DNA from: Variovorax gracilis
GTDB taxonomy: Bacteria > Pseudomonadota > Gammaproteobacteria > Burkholderiales > Burkholderiaceae_C
DNA length: 64,000 nt
Assembly: GCF_030317115.1 (NCBI RefSeq)
Contig: NZ_JASZYF010000012.1
Location: 1 to 64,000, forward strand
Direction: 5' to 3'
The number at the start of each line of letters is the position of its first letter. The first letter of the stretch is position 1. A program made the translations under genes and the position numbers. Below are positions 8,219 to 16,653 of the stretch, piece by piece. The notes beneath the pieces are model-generated. The model saw only the letters and a list, made by a program, of their open reading frames with translations. It was not told the origin of the DNA and did not search any database.

Positions 8219-9592
8219 TCAGCCAGCGGGATCGAACACCCTGAGGAACTCGCGTCGCGTCTTTGGCCCGTAGGTCCTGAAGTGAGGATCGGGTTTCTCC
8301 AGGTAGGCCATGCGCTTTTGGGCGACCGAGTCGCGGGCGGCGTATCGCTTCACTTCCGTCGGCGTCAAGCCGTACACGTTCGCGGCGTTGACACCGAATA
8401 TCTTCGCCCGCAGCGCAGACGTCATCTCGGGATAGCCATGCCGTTCGCGCAGTTCCGCCGAGATCTGGAACGTCCGGAAGGCTTGGATCTGGTCCTGCGG
8501 TGAGCCGTACCAGATCGAATCCGTGCCCCACAGCACGTTGTTCTCGCCGCAAGCGACGATCAGTTTCCCCAGGGCGTGAGCCGCCTGTTCGGGGTCACGC
8601 ATCAGGAAGCGCCACGTGCTGCCCAGCTCCGCATAGACGTTGCTGTTCGGCTTGACCTGGTATTTGCGCAAGGACGCAATCAGCGTGTCGATGCCGTCGC
8701 TCTTGCCGCTCGCGTCGTAGGCCTTTTCGGTCACCGTGCTGACGAAACCCGAGTGATAGATCAGGAAGTTCACGTCCGGGTAACGCCTGGCGACGACGCC
8801 GATGTCGCTGCACTGGCTGTGCTCGTAGGAGCGTGGTCCGAACGGCAGCCCCTTGTGGATGCAGATGTTCTTGACGCCCAGTGCGCGAGCCTTCTCGATG
8901 AACCGGATGCCGACGTCGTCGTGCAGGAAGTAGCCCTGGCCGTTCGGTCCAAACTGCGTGTAGGTCTTCCAGGCGCTGATGCCCCACTTCTCGTGCAACT
9001 CGTCCATGCCTTCGAGGTCTCCGGGCTGGTTCGGGTTGACGCGTCCATGCAGCAGCAGCCGGTGCGTTCCCTCGAGCTTGTCGACCAGCCTGCGGACCTC
9101 GTCGGCGGCCTGGATCGTGACCGGTTCGGCGTCGCGAGCGGAGGGCACGAAGGACAGCACCATCACGTCAGTGTCGCTGTCCATGAACACGTCCTTGAGG
9201 AAGACCTCCGCGTTCTTCGAATTGCCTTTCGGCGTGTCGATGAAGTGACCCTGGACGTCGAGGATGAACTCCTGCCTGGCGGGGCCGACCTGCGCACGCG
9301 CGAGCTGCATATCCAGCTCGGCGTCGCGGGGCAGCTCGAAGAAGCCGCCGGTCCTTCCAGCCGCGGCGTTGGCCGCGTTGAAGGCCAGCAGCGTGCTGGC
9401 TGCGCCACAGGACGAGGTCAGGAACGCTCGCTTCGAGCATCCCAGCCGCTTCGCGTTGGTTGCCGCGGCCTCGTGTGCGAGGCGGTTGGCCTCGATGTTC
9501 GCCGGCCACAGCGACACCGGTGCGAACTCGCCATTCGAGGTGCTGTCGAGCTTGATGGGAAGGCGCTTGCCCTCAGGGTCACTGTCATGCAT
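8219..9592 (-). CDS. Amidohydrolase-2 family metal-dependent hydrolase with an internal Tat-like signal
   Basis: A 457-residue protein whose second half is a TIM-barrel amidohydrolase of the PF04909 type: QGHFIDTP near the start of the barrel, ICIHKGLPFG, NFLIYHSGF, and WGTDSIWYGSP with the late barrel Asp. Residues ~50-75 (SKRAFLTSSCGAASTLLAFNAANA) resemble a twin-arginine signal in which the second Arg pair is Lys-Arg. It is preceded by a ~45-residue hydrophilic extension, so export is plausible but not certain. The usual N-terminal HxH is reduced to GHFID. It is convergent with the MaoC gene and has no obvious partner. The substrate is unknown; relatives include decarboxylases and lactonases. 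Confidence 0.8.
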   Translation of the reverse strand: MHDSDPEGKRLPIKLDSTSNGEFAPVSLWPANIEANRLAHEAAATNAKRLGCSKRAFLTSSCGAASTLLAFNAANAAAGRTGGFFELPRDAELDMQLARAQVGPARQEFILDVQGHFIDTPKGNSKNAEVFLKDVFMDSDTDVMVLSFVPSARDAEPVTIQAADEVRRLVDKLEGTHRLLLHGRVNPNQPGDLEGMDELHEKWGISAWKTYTQFGPNGQGYFLHDDVGIRFIEKARALGVKNICIHKGLPFGPRSYEHSQCSDIGVVARRYPDVNFLIYHSGFVSTVTEKAYDASGKSDGIDTLIASLRKYQVKPNSNVYAELGSTWRFLMRDPEQAAHALGKLIVACGENNVLWGTDSIWYGSPQDQIQAFRTFQISAELRERHGYPEMTSALRAKIFGVNAANVYGLTPTEVKRYAARDSVAQKRMAYLEKPDPHFRTYGPKTRREFLRVFDPAG

Positions 9593-9818
9593 GGTGGTCC
9601 CCCGGTTCGATCAAGAAGCCCCGCCGGCCCCGCCACCGGCGTCATGAGCCTTGGTTGCGACGAGACCTCCCGATTCTGCTCCGCCCCGCGGGGCTCGGCC
9701 CTGGAACACAAGCGAGGCATGTCCGCGGGCGGGCGGTGCTGTGCCTGGAGGGTTTCCATGGCTGCTGGCCCGCCGATGCGACTCAGCGCGCCGTCTCGGC
9801 ACATGGAATTGCGCGGCA

Positions 9819-10733
9819 CTAGATTGGCGGCATGGCTGCGGCTAGCTCTGTGATCTGGTCGCGAACCCACCCGACGCCCGGGTCATCGTCGCGATAGCGG
9901 TGCCATTGCAGCACTTCGGTCAGCCTGGGCGTCTCGAGCGGCGGATCAAGAAGGCGCAAGGGCATGGCCTGGACGAATTGCTTGGCCAGGCGGGTCTGGA
10001 TCGTTGCGATCCGGCGAGTTCCGACGACGAAGCGCGGCATCAGCAGGAAGCCGTGCGCGACGACCTCGACGCGCCGCGTATTGCCATGTTGGTTTGCATA
10101 CCACTGTTCGAACCAGGGATTGGTGCCTTGGTCCGCCTGATAGACGACATGCCCCAACGACCGGTATTGCTCCAGGGTGATGCGTTCCTGCAGTTCGAGG
10201 TTCTGCTGGCATGCGATCACGTGATAGGTGTCCTCGAACAGCACCGACTGCGGGTGCTCGGCCAGCGTGAGGTGTGCCGGTGTGATCAGGAAATCGACGC
10301 GGCCCTGGTCGAGGTCCTGCGCCATGCCGCTGTACGTAGGCCGCACATCGAAGCTGAGGTGCGGGGCCGTCTGCGCGATGCGACGGAGCACTTCGGCCAG
10401 CAGAACCTGCGTCACGTAGTCGGAGGCAATCAATCGGAAATGGCGGCGCGCCGTCGTCGGCTCGAACTCGGGCTTGACGCCGAGGGTGGCGTCCACCTGC
10501 AGAATGATGTTGCGCACAGGCTCGATCAGGCTTTCGGCCCGCGGCGTCAGCTGCATGCTGCGGCCCACCGGCACGAGCAGGGGATCTTCGAAGTATTCGC
10601 GCAGCCTCGACAGCACGCCGCTCATGGCCGACTGGGTCATGTGCATGCGTTCCGCCGCGCGGGTCACGTTGCGCTCGGCCAGCAAGGCATCGAGCGCGAT
10701 CAGCAGGTTGAGGTCGATGCGCTGGTAACGCAT
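9819..10733 (-). CDS. LysR-family transcriptional regulator
   Basis: A 304-residue LysR-type regulator. The N-terminal winged helix-turn-helix (residues ~7-66) reads DLNLLIALDALLAERNVTRAAERMHMTQSAMSGVLSRLREYFEDPLLV, characteristic of the NodD/LinR-like branch. The C-terminal effector-binding domain follows (RRHFRLIASDYVTQVLLAEVL, and DFLITPAHLTLAEHP). It is divergent from the ten-gene catabolic operon starting at 10870, with 136 bases between the starts. This is the classic arrangement of a LysR activator with its target operon, and its ligand is probably a pathway intermediate. Confidence 0.92.
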   Translation of the reverse strand: MRYQRIDLNLLIALDALLAERNVTRAAERMHMTQSAMSGVLSRLREYFEDPLLVPVGRSMQLTPRAESLIEPVRNIILQVDATLGVKPEFEPTTARRHFRLIASDYVTQVLLAEVLRRIAQTAPHLSFDVRPTYSGMAQDLDQGRVDFLITPAHLTLAEHPQSVLFEDTYHVIACQQNLELQERITLEQYRSLGHVVYQADQGTNPWFEQWYANQHGNTRRVEVVAHGFLLMPRFVVGTRRIATIQTRLAKQFVQAMPLRLLDPPLETPRLTEVLQWHRYRDDDPGVGWVRDQITELAAAMPPI

Positions 10734-10869
10734 GGGATGTCTCCGTCAGTACCGCGGCCATCTTAGCGAGGCGCAGGTATTGCGCGGGGCGATGGCAGGC
10801 ATCGGAAGAAACCGTTGGTGCCGGCGCTGAGGCGCATCTAACCTGCGCGCTCTTCAACACAAGAGCGGC

Positions 10870-11907
10870 ATGGTCAAGAACAATCCCCTGCGGGGCTGGC
10901 AAGTCGATCGGGCATCGATGCGGCACGTCGGCCACGATCTCCAACGTCCCGAATGCATCCTGGCCGAGCGCGATGGAACGCTGTGGACGGCGGATGCACG
11001 CGGCGGCGCGATGCGCATTGCTCCCGGCGGCGAGCAGCGTCTGGTGGTCCCGCGCGCTTCAGCGGAGCCTGCTGCTGCGAGCGACTTCGACAGCCGCTAC
11101 GTGCAGAGCCAGGGCTCGCTGCCCAACGGCATGGCCTTCCTGCCCAATGGCGAGATCGTTGTGGCGAACTGGGGCACCGACTCGGTCGACATCATGGACC
11201 GCGAGGGCCGTGTCCGCCGCCTGTTCGACCGCATCGACGGCCAGCCACTGGGGAAGGCCAACTTCGTGCTGCGCGACCGGCCCGGCCGCCTCTGGCTCAC
11301 CGTCACCACGCGGATGAACCCCTGGACCGATTCCATCAACGCCCGTGCGGCCGACGGCTACATCGCCGTCATTGACGAGCAGGGCCCTCGCATCGTGGCC
11401 GAAGGTTTCGAGGGCACCAACGAGGTCCGAATGGACGCGGCGGAGGAATGGCTCTACGTGGTCGAAAGCAACGCCCGCCGGGTCTCCCGGCTGAGAGTGC
11501 GGCCCGATGGTTCGCTCGGCCTTCGCGAGGTGTACGGGCCGCAGAGGCTCCCCGGGTTCCCGGACGGCGTGGCCTTCGATGCCTTCGGCAATCTGTGGGT
11601 CACCCTGGTGATGGCCGACCGGCTGGTGGCCATCACGCCGGACGGCGAGCTGCTGACGCTCCTGGATGACGGCAACCCCGACGCCACGCGTGCGCTCGAC
11701 GCCCACTACGAAGCCCGCACCCTGACCCCCGAGATCATGGCCGCGGCCTGCGGCACGCTTGCGCCCTGGATGGCCAGCCTGACCTTCGGCGGTCCGGACC
11801 TGCAGACCGTCTACCTGGGCAGCCTGCGCGGCACCACCTTGCCCAGCTTTCGCTCGCCCGTGCCCGGGTTGGCACCCATCCACTGGAACGAAGACTTTCA
11901 CGCATGA
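10870..11907 (+). CDS. SMP-30/gluconolactonase-like beta-propeller hydrolase
   Basis: A 345-residue beta-propeller protein of the SMP-30/gluconolactonase/LRE-like group. Repeating blade motifs include RPECILAERDGTLWTADARGG, LPNGMAFLPNGEIVVANWGTD, TNEVRMDAAEEWLYVVESNARRVSRLRV and FPDGVAFDAFGNLWVT. Members usually hydrolyse lactones using a bound divalent cation. A later start at ATG 10918 is possible, but 10870 is reasonable. It is the first gene downstream of the LysR divergent region and overlaps the next gene by ATGA at 11904-11907, which argues for translational coupling. A lactonase role in an acid-sugar or aromatic lactone pathway fits the neighbours, but the substrate is unknown. Confidence 0.85.
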   Translation: MVKNNPLRGWQVDRASMRHVGHDLQRPECILAERDGTLWTADARGGAMRIAPGGEQRLVVPRASAEPAAASDFDSRYVQSQGSLPNGMAFLPNGEIVVANWGTDSVDIMDREGRVRRLFDRIDGQPLGKANFVLRDRPGRLWLTVTTRMNPWTDSINARAADGYIAVIDEQGPRIVAEGFEGTNEVRMDAAEEWLYVVESNARRVSRLRVRPDGSLGLREVYGPQRLPGFPDGVAFDAFGNLWVTLVMADRLVAITPDGELLTLLDDGNPDATRALDAHYEARTLTPEIMAAACGTLAPWMASLTFGGPDLQTVYLGSLRGTTLPSFRSPVPGLAPIHWNEDFHA

Positions 11908-12893
11908 AACTCGCCACCCTCACGAACGGCCGCAAGGATGGCCGCCTCGTCGTAGTTTCGACCGACCTTCGGCAGGCAGTCGATGCAACCCGCATCGCGC
12001 CCAGCCTGCTGGATGCGGTGGAGCGATGGGACAGCACGGCGCCCGATCTCCTTGCGCTCTACGGATCTCTCAACGCCGGCACAGCACCGGGTGCCTTCGA
12101 CTTCGATCCGTCTCAGGCCGCGGCACCCCTGCCGCGCGCGCCCCAATGGTGCGACGGCTCGGCGTTCCTGAACCACGGCCGGCTGATGGAAAGGGCCTTC
12201 AACATCGCGCCCATTCCGGACAGCGACCAGATCCCTCTGATGTACCAGGGTGGCTCGGACGACCTGTTGGGCGCGCATGACGATGTGCCGTTGCCCGACG
12301 AGGCGCATGGCATCGACTTCGAGGGCGAGTTCGGCGTCATCGTGCGGGAGGTGCCCATGGGATGTCCCGCGCCGCTCGCGCGCAACCGCATCCTGCTGCT
12401 GGTGCAGATCAACGACCTCAGCCTGCGCGCCTTCGGTCCGCGCGAGATGCGCACCGGCTTCGGCTTCTTCCATGCCAAGCCGTCCTCCAGCTTCGCACCC
12501 GTGGCGGTGACGCCCGACGAGATCGGCGTGGCCTGGAGCGACGCACGCGTGCATCTGGACCTGAACGTGCAATACAACGGTGAGTGGTTCGGCAATCCGA
12601 ACGGCCGGGAGATGAACTTTGGCTTCGACGAGCTGATTGCACACGCAGCCAAGACGCGCAAGCTCTCGCCCGGCACCATCATCGGCTCCGGCACCGTGTC
12701 CAACGCAGGCGGGGCCAGGGGCTCGGCGTGCATCGCGGAGCGGCGTGCCATCGAGCTGATCGAAAGCGGCGCCAGCACGACGCCGTTCATGCACTTCGGT
12801 GACCGCGTGCGCATGGAGGCGCGCTTCGAAGACCGGCCCGTCTTCGGCGTGATCGACCAGCGCGTAGTGCAGTCGTCCCCGCCGCGGGCGTGA
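11904..12893 (+). CDS. Fumarylacetoacetate hydrolase (FAH) family protein
   Basis: A 329-residue member of the FAH superfamily, which cleaves C-C bonds in 2,4-diketo acids or decarboxylates and hydrates related metabolites. The N-terminal domain starts MKLATLTNG. The catalytic domain carries the metal-binding acidic residues in IDFEGEFGVIV (Glu-x-Glu) and INDLSLRAFGPREM, followed by FFHAKPSSSFAP and the glycine-rich GTIIGSGTVSNAGG. Length and order match FAA-hydrolase proteins related to true fumarylacetoacetase rather than the short HpcE type. It overlaps the lactonase gene by 4 bases. In non-phosphorylative deoxy-sugar pathways an FAH enzyme follows a lactonase and an SDR, a combination also present here. 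Confidence 0.87.
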   Translation: MKLATLTNGRKDGRLVVVSTDLRQAVDATRIAPSLLDAVERWDSTAPDLLALYGSLNAGTAPGAFDFDPSQAAAPLPRAPQWCDGSAFLNHGRLMERAFNIAPIPDSDQIPLMYQGGSDDLLGAHDDVPLPDEAHGIDFEGEFGVIVREVPMGCPAPLARNRILLLVQINDLSLRAFGPREMRTGFGFFHAKPSSSFAPVAVTPDEIGVAWSDARVHLDLNVQYNGEWFGNPNGREMNFGFDELIAHAAKTRKLSPGTIIGSGTVSNAGGARGSACIAERRAIELIESGASTTPFMHFGDRVRMEARFEDRPVFGVIDQRVVQSSPPRA

Positions 12894-12911
12894 GCAGGAG
12901 CCACTCGCACC

Positions 12912-13697
12912 ATGCCTCGCTTCGTCGACCTGTCCATCTTCCTCGAGAACGATGTCCTTTCGGACCCGCCACCGCTCGCGCCCAAGATCACCTACCAGAG
13001 GCACGGCGACACCGTGCACGAGTTCATGCAGCTTATCCCTGGCACCCGGCCGGAGGACTACCCGGATGGCGAGGCGGCGGCCGCCGAATGGGTGAGCCTG
13101 TCAACGCACAACGGAACCCACCTGGATGCCCCGTACCACTTCCATTCCACGCAGGACGCGAAGCTGGGCGGGAGCCGTCCTTCGATCACCATCGACCAGG
13201 TGCCGCTGGACTGGTGTTTCCGGCCCGGCGTGAAGCTGGACTTCCGGCATTTGCCGGACGGTCATGTCGCCACGGCCGCCGATGTGGATGCGGAGCTGGC
13301 TCGCATCGGCCATGCGCTGCAGCCGATGGAGATCGTGGTGGTGAACACCCGTGCCGGCCAGCGATACGGCCACAACGACTATGTGTCGGCCGGCTGCGGC
13401 ATGGGCTACGAGGCCACCATGTACCTGCTGGAGCGCGGCGTGCGCCTGACCGGCACCGATGCCTGGAGCTGGGACGCACCGTTCTCCTACACCGCGCGCC
13501 GCATCGCCGAGACGGGCGACACCTCGCTCATCTGGGAAGGGCACAAGGCCGGCCGCGACATCGGCTATTGCCATCTTGAGAAGCTGCACAACCTCGAGTC
13601 GCTGCCGGGCGATGGTTTCACCATCTGCTGCTTTCCGCACAAGATCCGCGGCGCCTCTGCCGGCTGGACCCGCGCGGTCGCCATCTTCGAGGACTGA
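12912..13697 (+). CDS. Cyclase / kynurenine formamidase-like metal hydrolase
   Basis: A 261-residue protein of the cyclase family (PF04199 type). The signature metal-binding motif HNGTHLDAPYHF is near residue 67. Further features are VVVNTRAGQRYGHNDYVSAGCGMGYEA and the C-terminal GDGFTICCFPHKIRGASAGWTRAVAIF. Family members are zinc or manganese hydrolases such as kynurenine formamidase and isatin hydrolase, or cyclases. The gene starts 18 bases after the FAH gene with a GCAGGAGCC leader. A hydrolase acting on a lactam, amide or lactone ring would fit the operon. The sequence does not identify the substrate. Confidence 0.87.
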   Translation: MPRFVDLSIFLENDVLSDPPPLAPKITYQRHGDTVHEFMQLIPGTRPEDYPDGEAAAAEWVSLSTHNGTHLDAPYHFHSTQDAKLGGSRPSITIDQVPLDWCFRPGVKLDFRHLPDGHVATAADVDAELARIGHALQPMEIVVVNTRAGQRYGHNDYVSAGCGMGYEATMYLLERGVRLTGTDAWSWDAPFSYTARRIAETGDTSLIWEGHKAGRDIGYCHLEKLHNLESLPGDGFTICCFPHKIRGASAGWTRAVAIFED

Positions 13698-13699
13698 GG

Positions 13700-14704
13700 A
13701 TGCGCGTGCTGGTGACCGGCGCCGGTGGTTTCATCGGCGCGACCCTCCTGCAACTGCTACATGCCCGCCGACGGGTCGGTGACCGGCCCCTCGAACAGCT
13801 GGCGGCATGCGACACGCAATGGGCCGCGCTACCCGCGGACGTCGTCCGGATCGAAGGGGACCTGGCCCACGCGCAGGTGCGGGAGCGCATCGCTGCCTTC
13901 GCGCCGGACGTGTGCTTCCATCTCGCGGCGGTGCCCGGCGGCGCCGCCGAGGCCGATCGGACGCTGAGCCGGCGGGTGAACCTCGACGCGAGCCTGGATC
14001 TCTTCGAAACGCTCGCCGTAGCGGCCGCAAAGCGCAGCGCCGACAAAGGCCCGCCCATCGTCGTCTACGCCAGCACGATCGCGGTCTACGGCCATCCGCT
14101 TCCGGACCTGGTCAGCCCAACCACGCCGACGCGCCCGCCGATGACCTACGGCGCCCACAAGCTCGCGTGCGAGATCGTGCTGGCCGACTACACACGCCGT
14201 GGTTTGCTGGACGGCCGCTCGCTGCGCTTGCCGGGCATCGTGGCGCGTCCGCGCGCGCCCTCGGGCCTCGTCTCGGCCTTCATGAGCGACGTGATGCATG
14301 CGCTCCGCGCGGGAGAAGGTTTCATCTGTCCGGTCGCGCCCGCCGCGACAGGCTGGTGGATGTCCGCGCGCCGCTGCGCGCAGAACCTCCTGCATGCGGC
14401 GGTGATGGACCCGGGCGCCGGCGGTGCCGACGACGGGTCGCGCGCCTGGGTGCTGCCGGTACTGCGCCTGTCGATGGCCGAGGTCGTGCAGACACTGTCG
14501 ACGGTCTACGGCGTGGACGGCGACCAACTGGTGGGTTATGAGCCGCAAGCCGCAGTAGAGGCGGTTCTCGGCCGTTACCCGCCGCTGGACGATCGTGCGG
14601 CGCGCGCGCTTGGCTTGCGCGACGACGGCACGCCTGCCGCATTGGTGCAGCGCGCGCTGGAACCCGGCTTCGAGCTTGCCGAAGAGGACGACGCATGGCG
14701 CTGA
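13700..14704 (+). CDS. NAD-dependent epimerase/dehydratase, DenD-like (D-erythronate dehydrogenase family)
   Basis: A 334-residue extended SDR. The nucleotide-binding motif TGAGGFIGA is at residues 6-14, an HLAAVPGGAAEADRTL segment follows, then the active-site YGAHK and the PxxR-like region LRLPGIVARPRAPSGLVSAF. The AEADRTLSRRVNLDAS region and the substrate-site order resemble DenD, the D-erythronate dehydrogenase of four-carbon acid-sugar catabolism. Similarity is by eye, and the usual LtnD/OtnK/OtnC partners are absent, so the assignment is to the family only. The gene starts 2 bases after the cyclase stop, supporting one transcript. Confidence 0.82.
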   Translation: MRVLVTGAGGFIGATLLQLLHARRRVGDRPLEQLAACDTQWAALPADVVRIEGDLAHAQVRERIAAFAPDVCFHLAAVPGGAAEADRTLSRRVNLDASLDLFETLAVAAAKRSADKGPPIVVYASTIAVYGHPLPDLVSPTTPTRPPMTYGAHKLACEIVLADYTRRGLLDGRSLRLPGIVARPRAPSGLVSAFMSDVMHALRAGEGFICPVAPAATGWWMSARRCAQNLLHAAVMDPGAGGADDGSRAWVLPVLRLSMAEVVQTLSTVYGVDGDQLVGYEPQAAVEAVLGRYPPLDDRAARALGLRDDGTPAALVQRALEPGFELAEEDDAWR

Positions 14705-14768
14705 TGCGTCCCTTCCCCATCCGAGCCCTGATTTCTTTCTCCCAGCACGGCCCCGCCGTCCCATCGAT

Positions 14769-15764
14769 ATGACACTGCAACATCCAACCCGACGTTCCCT
14801 GCTGTGCACGGCTGCCGCACTGCCGCTGGCATCCTTCGCCGGCCGGGCCGGCGCGCAAGCCGCCGCCTTTCCGGCACGGCCCTTCACCTGGGTCGTGCCC
14901 TACCCGGCGGGCGGCTTCGGCGATGCGCTGTCGCGCATGCTCGCGCAGAAGCTCTCGGCCAGCCTCAGGCAGCCCGTGGTGGTCGACAACCGGCCAGGCG
15001 CCGGCGGCCAGATCGGTGCGAATCACGTGAAGCAGCAGCCCGCGGATGGCTACACGCTGTTCTATGGCGACCTCGGCCCGTTCTCGATGAACGCCGGCCT
15101 GTATCCCAAGCTCAGCTACGACACGCTCAGGGACTTCATGCCGCTGACCCGCCTGCTGGTCTCACCCACGCTGGTGATCGTGCCGGCCAACGGCAGGCTC
15201 AAGACCTGGCAGGACGTGCTCGAGGCGGCACGTTCCGCGCAGGGCCTGAACTACGGTTCCTACGGCATGGGCAGCCAGCCGCACATCTGGATGGAGATGC
15301 TCAAGCGCGAGGTCAAGGGCAACATGACCCACGTGGCCTACAAGGGCGGTGCCCCGGCGGTGCAGGACCTGATGGCGGGCCACATCGACCTGCTGCTGGA
15401 CGTGACGCCCAGCAGCATCCCGCTGGTGCGGGAGAACAAGGCGAGGGCGCTCGCGGTGGTGGGCAGCGAGCGCCGGCTGCCGCAGCTGCCGCAGGTTCCG
15501 ACCATCGGCGAACTGGGCCTGCCGTCGCTCGACGTCCCGGGCTGGACCGGCGTCGTGGTGAAGGCCGGCACACCCGAGCCCATCGCCAATCTGCTGCACG
15601 ACGAGCTGGTCAAGGCCGTGCAGTCGCCCGACGTGGTGCAGCGCTATACCGAGCTGGGCCTGCTGGTGGCGCCCAGTTCGAGGCCCGAGTTCGCCGAGCT
15701 GATTCGCACCGAGACCGCCCGCTGGGGCAAGGTGATCCGCGAGGTGGGGGTCCAGCTTGATTGA
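14769..15764 (+). CDS. Bug-family TTT solute-binding protein
   Basis: A 331-residue periplasmic binding protein. ATG 14769 is chosen because a Tat-like signal starts there (TRRSLLCTAAALPLASFAGRAGAQA), whereas the upstream frame extension overlaps the epimerase gene. Bug motifs are FPARPFTWVVPYPAGGFGDA, VVDNRPGAGGQIGA, ADGYTLFYGD and MTHVAYKGGAPAVQD. It is the first of three Bug genes in this operon. The operon carries no TctA or TctB membrane genes, so it must use a permease encoded elsewhere or act as a sensor. The start of the following SDR overlaps its stop. Confidence 0.9.
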   Translation: MTLQHPTRRSLLCTAAALPLASFAGRAGAQAAAFPARPFTWVVPYPAGGFGDALSRMLAQKLSASLRQPVVVDNRPGAGGQIGANHVKQQPADGYTLFYGDLGPFSMNAGLYPKLSYDTLRDFMPLTRLLVSPTLVIVPANGRLKTWQDVLEAARSAQGLNYGSYGMGSQPHIWMEMLKREVKGNMTHVAYKGGAPAVQDLMAGHIDLLLDVTPSSIPLVRENKARALAVVGSERRLPQLPQVPTIGELGLPSLDVPGWTGVVVKAGTPEPIANLLHDELVKAVQSPDVVQRYTELGLLVAPSSRPEFAELIRTETARWGKVIREVGVQLD

Positions 15765-16545
15765 GCCGACGGGCCCGGCGCTGTTCGCTTTGCATGGCCA
15801 GGTCGCCTTGGTCACCGGCGCGGCCGGCGGGCTGGGCCAGGCGATCGCTCGGGCCTTTGCAGGGCAGGGCGCCGACCTCGTGCTGTCCGACCGGGCCGAC
15901 AGCGACTTGGAGGCCTTCGCTGCGCAATGCCGTGAGTGGGGCGTGCGCGCGCGGACGGTGTTCGCCGACCTGTCCGACGCGTGCGAAGCCGCGCGCCTCG
16001 GCCCCCGCGCCCTCGAAGCCTTCGACCGCATCGACACGGTGGTCTGCAATGCAGGGATGCAGGGTCCCGCAGGGCCACTGCTCGACGTGGGTCGAGCCGA
16101 TTGGGAGCAAGTCTTCCAGGTGAACCTGGCCAGTGTGCATGCGCTGTGTGCCTCGCTGGTGCCCGGCATGGCTTCGCGCAAATCTGGCTGCGTCATCCTG
16201 ATGGCCAGCATCGCCGCATCACGCGGCAACCGCGCGATCGGCCTGTACGGCCTCACGAAGGCCGCGCTGTCGCAGATGGCGCGCAACCTTGCCGTCGAAT
16301 GGGGACCGCGCGGCGTGCGGACCAATGCCATCGCGCCCGGGCTGATCCGTACGCCGCTGGCGCAGGCGCTGCTGGACGACGAAGACTTCATGGCGCGGCG
16401 CCTGGCGATGACGCCCTTGCGCCGGGTGGGCGAGCCGCACGAGGTGGCCGGTGTCGCCGCGATGCTGGCATCGCCGGCCGGCGGCTTCATCAACGGCCAG
16501 ACGCTCGTGGTCGATGGCGGCACGCTGGTGTCGGACGGAGGCTGA
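15757..16545 (+). CDS. Short-chain dehydrogenase/reductase (SDR)
   Basis: A 262-residue classical SDR. The coenzyme motif TGAAGGLG is near residue 22. Next come CNAGMQGPAG, the catalytic Ser within MASIAASRGNRAIG, the active-site YGLTK, and the C-terminal GGFINGQTLVVDGGTLVSDGG. The start appears to be TTG 15757, overlapping the previous stop by 8 bases; no ATG lies before the Rossmann fold. It probably oxidises a hydroxyl in the pathway substrate, for example a sugar acid or alicyclic alcohol. The precise substrate cannot be read from sequence. Confidence 0.87.
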   Translation: MIEPTGPALFALHGQVALVTGAAGGLGQAIARAFAGQGADLVLSDRADSDLEAFAAQCREWGVRARTVFADLSDACEAARLGPRALEAFDRIDTVVCNAGMQGPAGPLLDVGRADWEQVFQVNLASVHALCASLVPGMASRKSGCVILMASIAASRGNRAIGLYGLTKAALSQMARNLAVEWGPRGVRTNAIAPGLIRTPLAQALLDDEDFMARRLAMTPLRRVGEPHEVAGVAAMLASPAGGFINGQTLVVDGGTLVSDGG

Positions 16546-16653
16546 ACCAGAAACCAGGTATGGCGCCAGCCCATACCTCGCATCGGGAAGAACCATTCGT
16601 CACGCGCCACCCGTCTGACTAGCATCGGCGCGGCCCATCGAGACAGGAGACAC

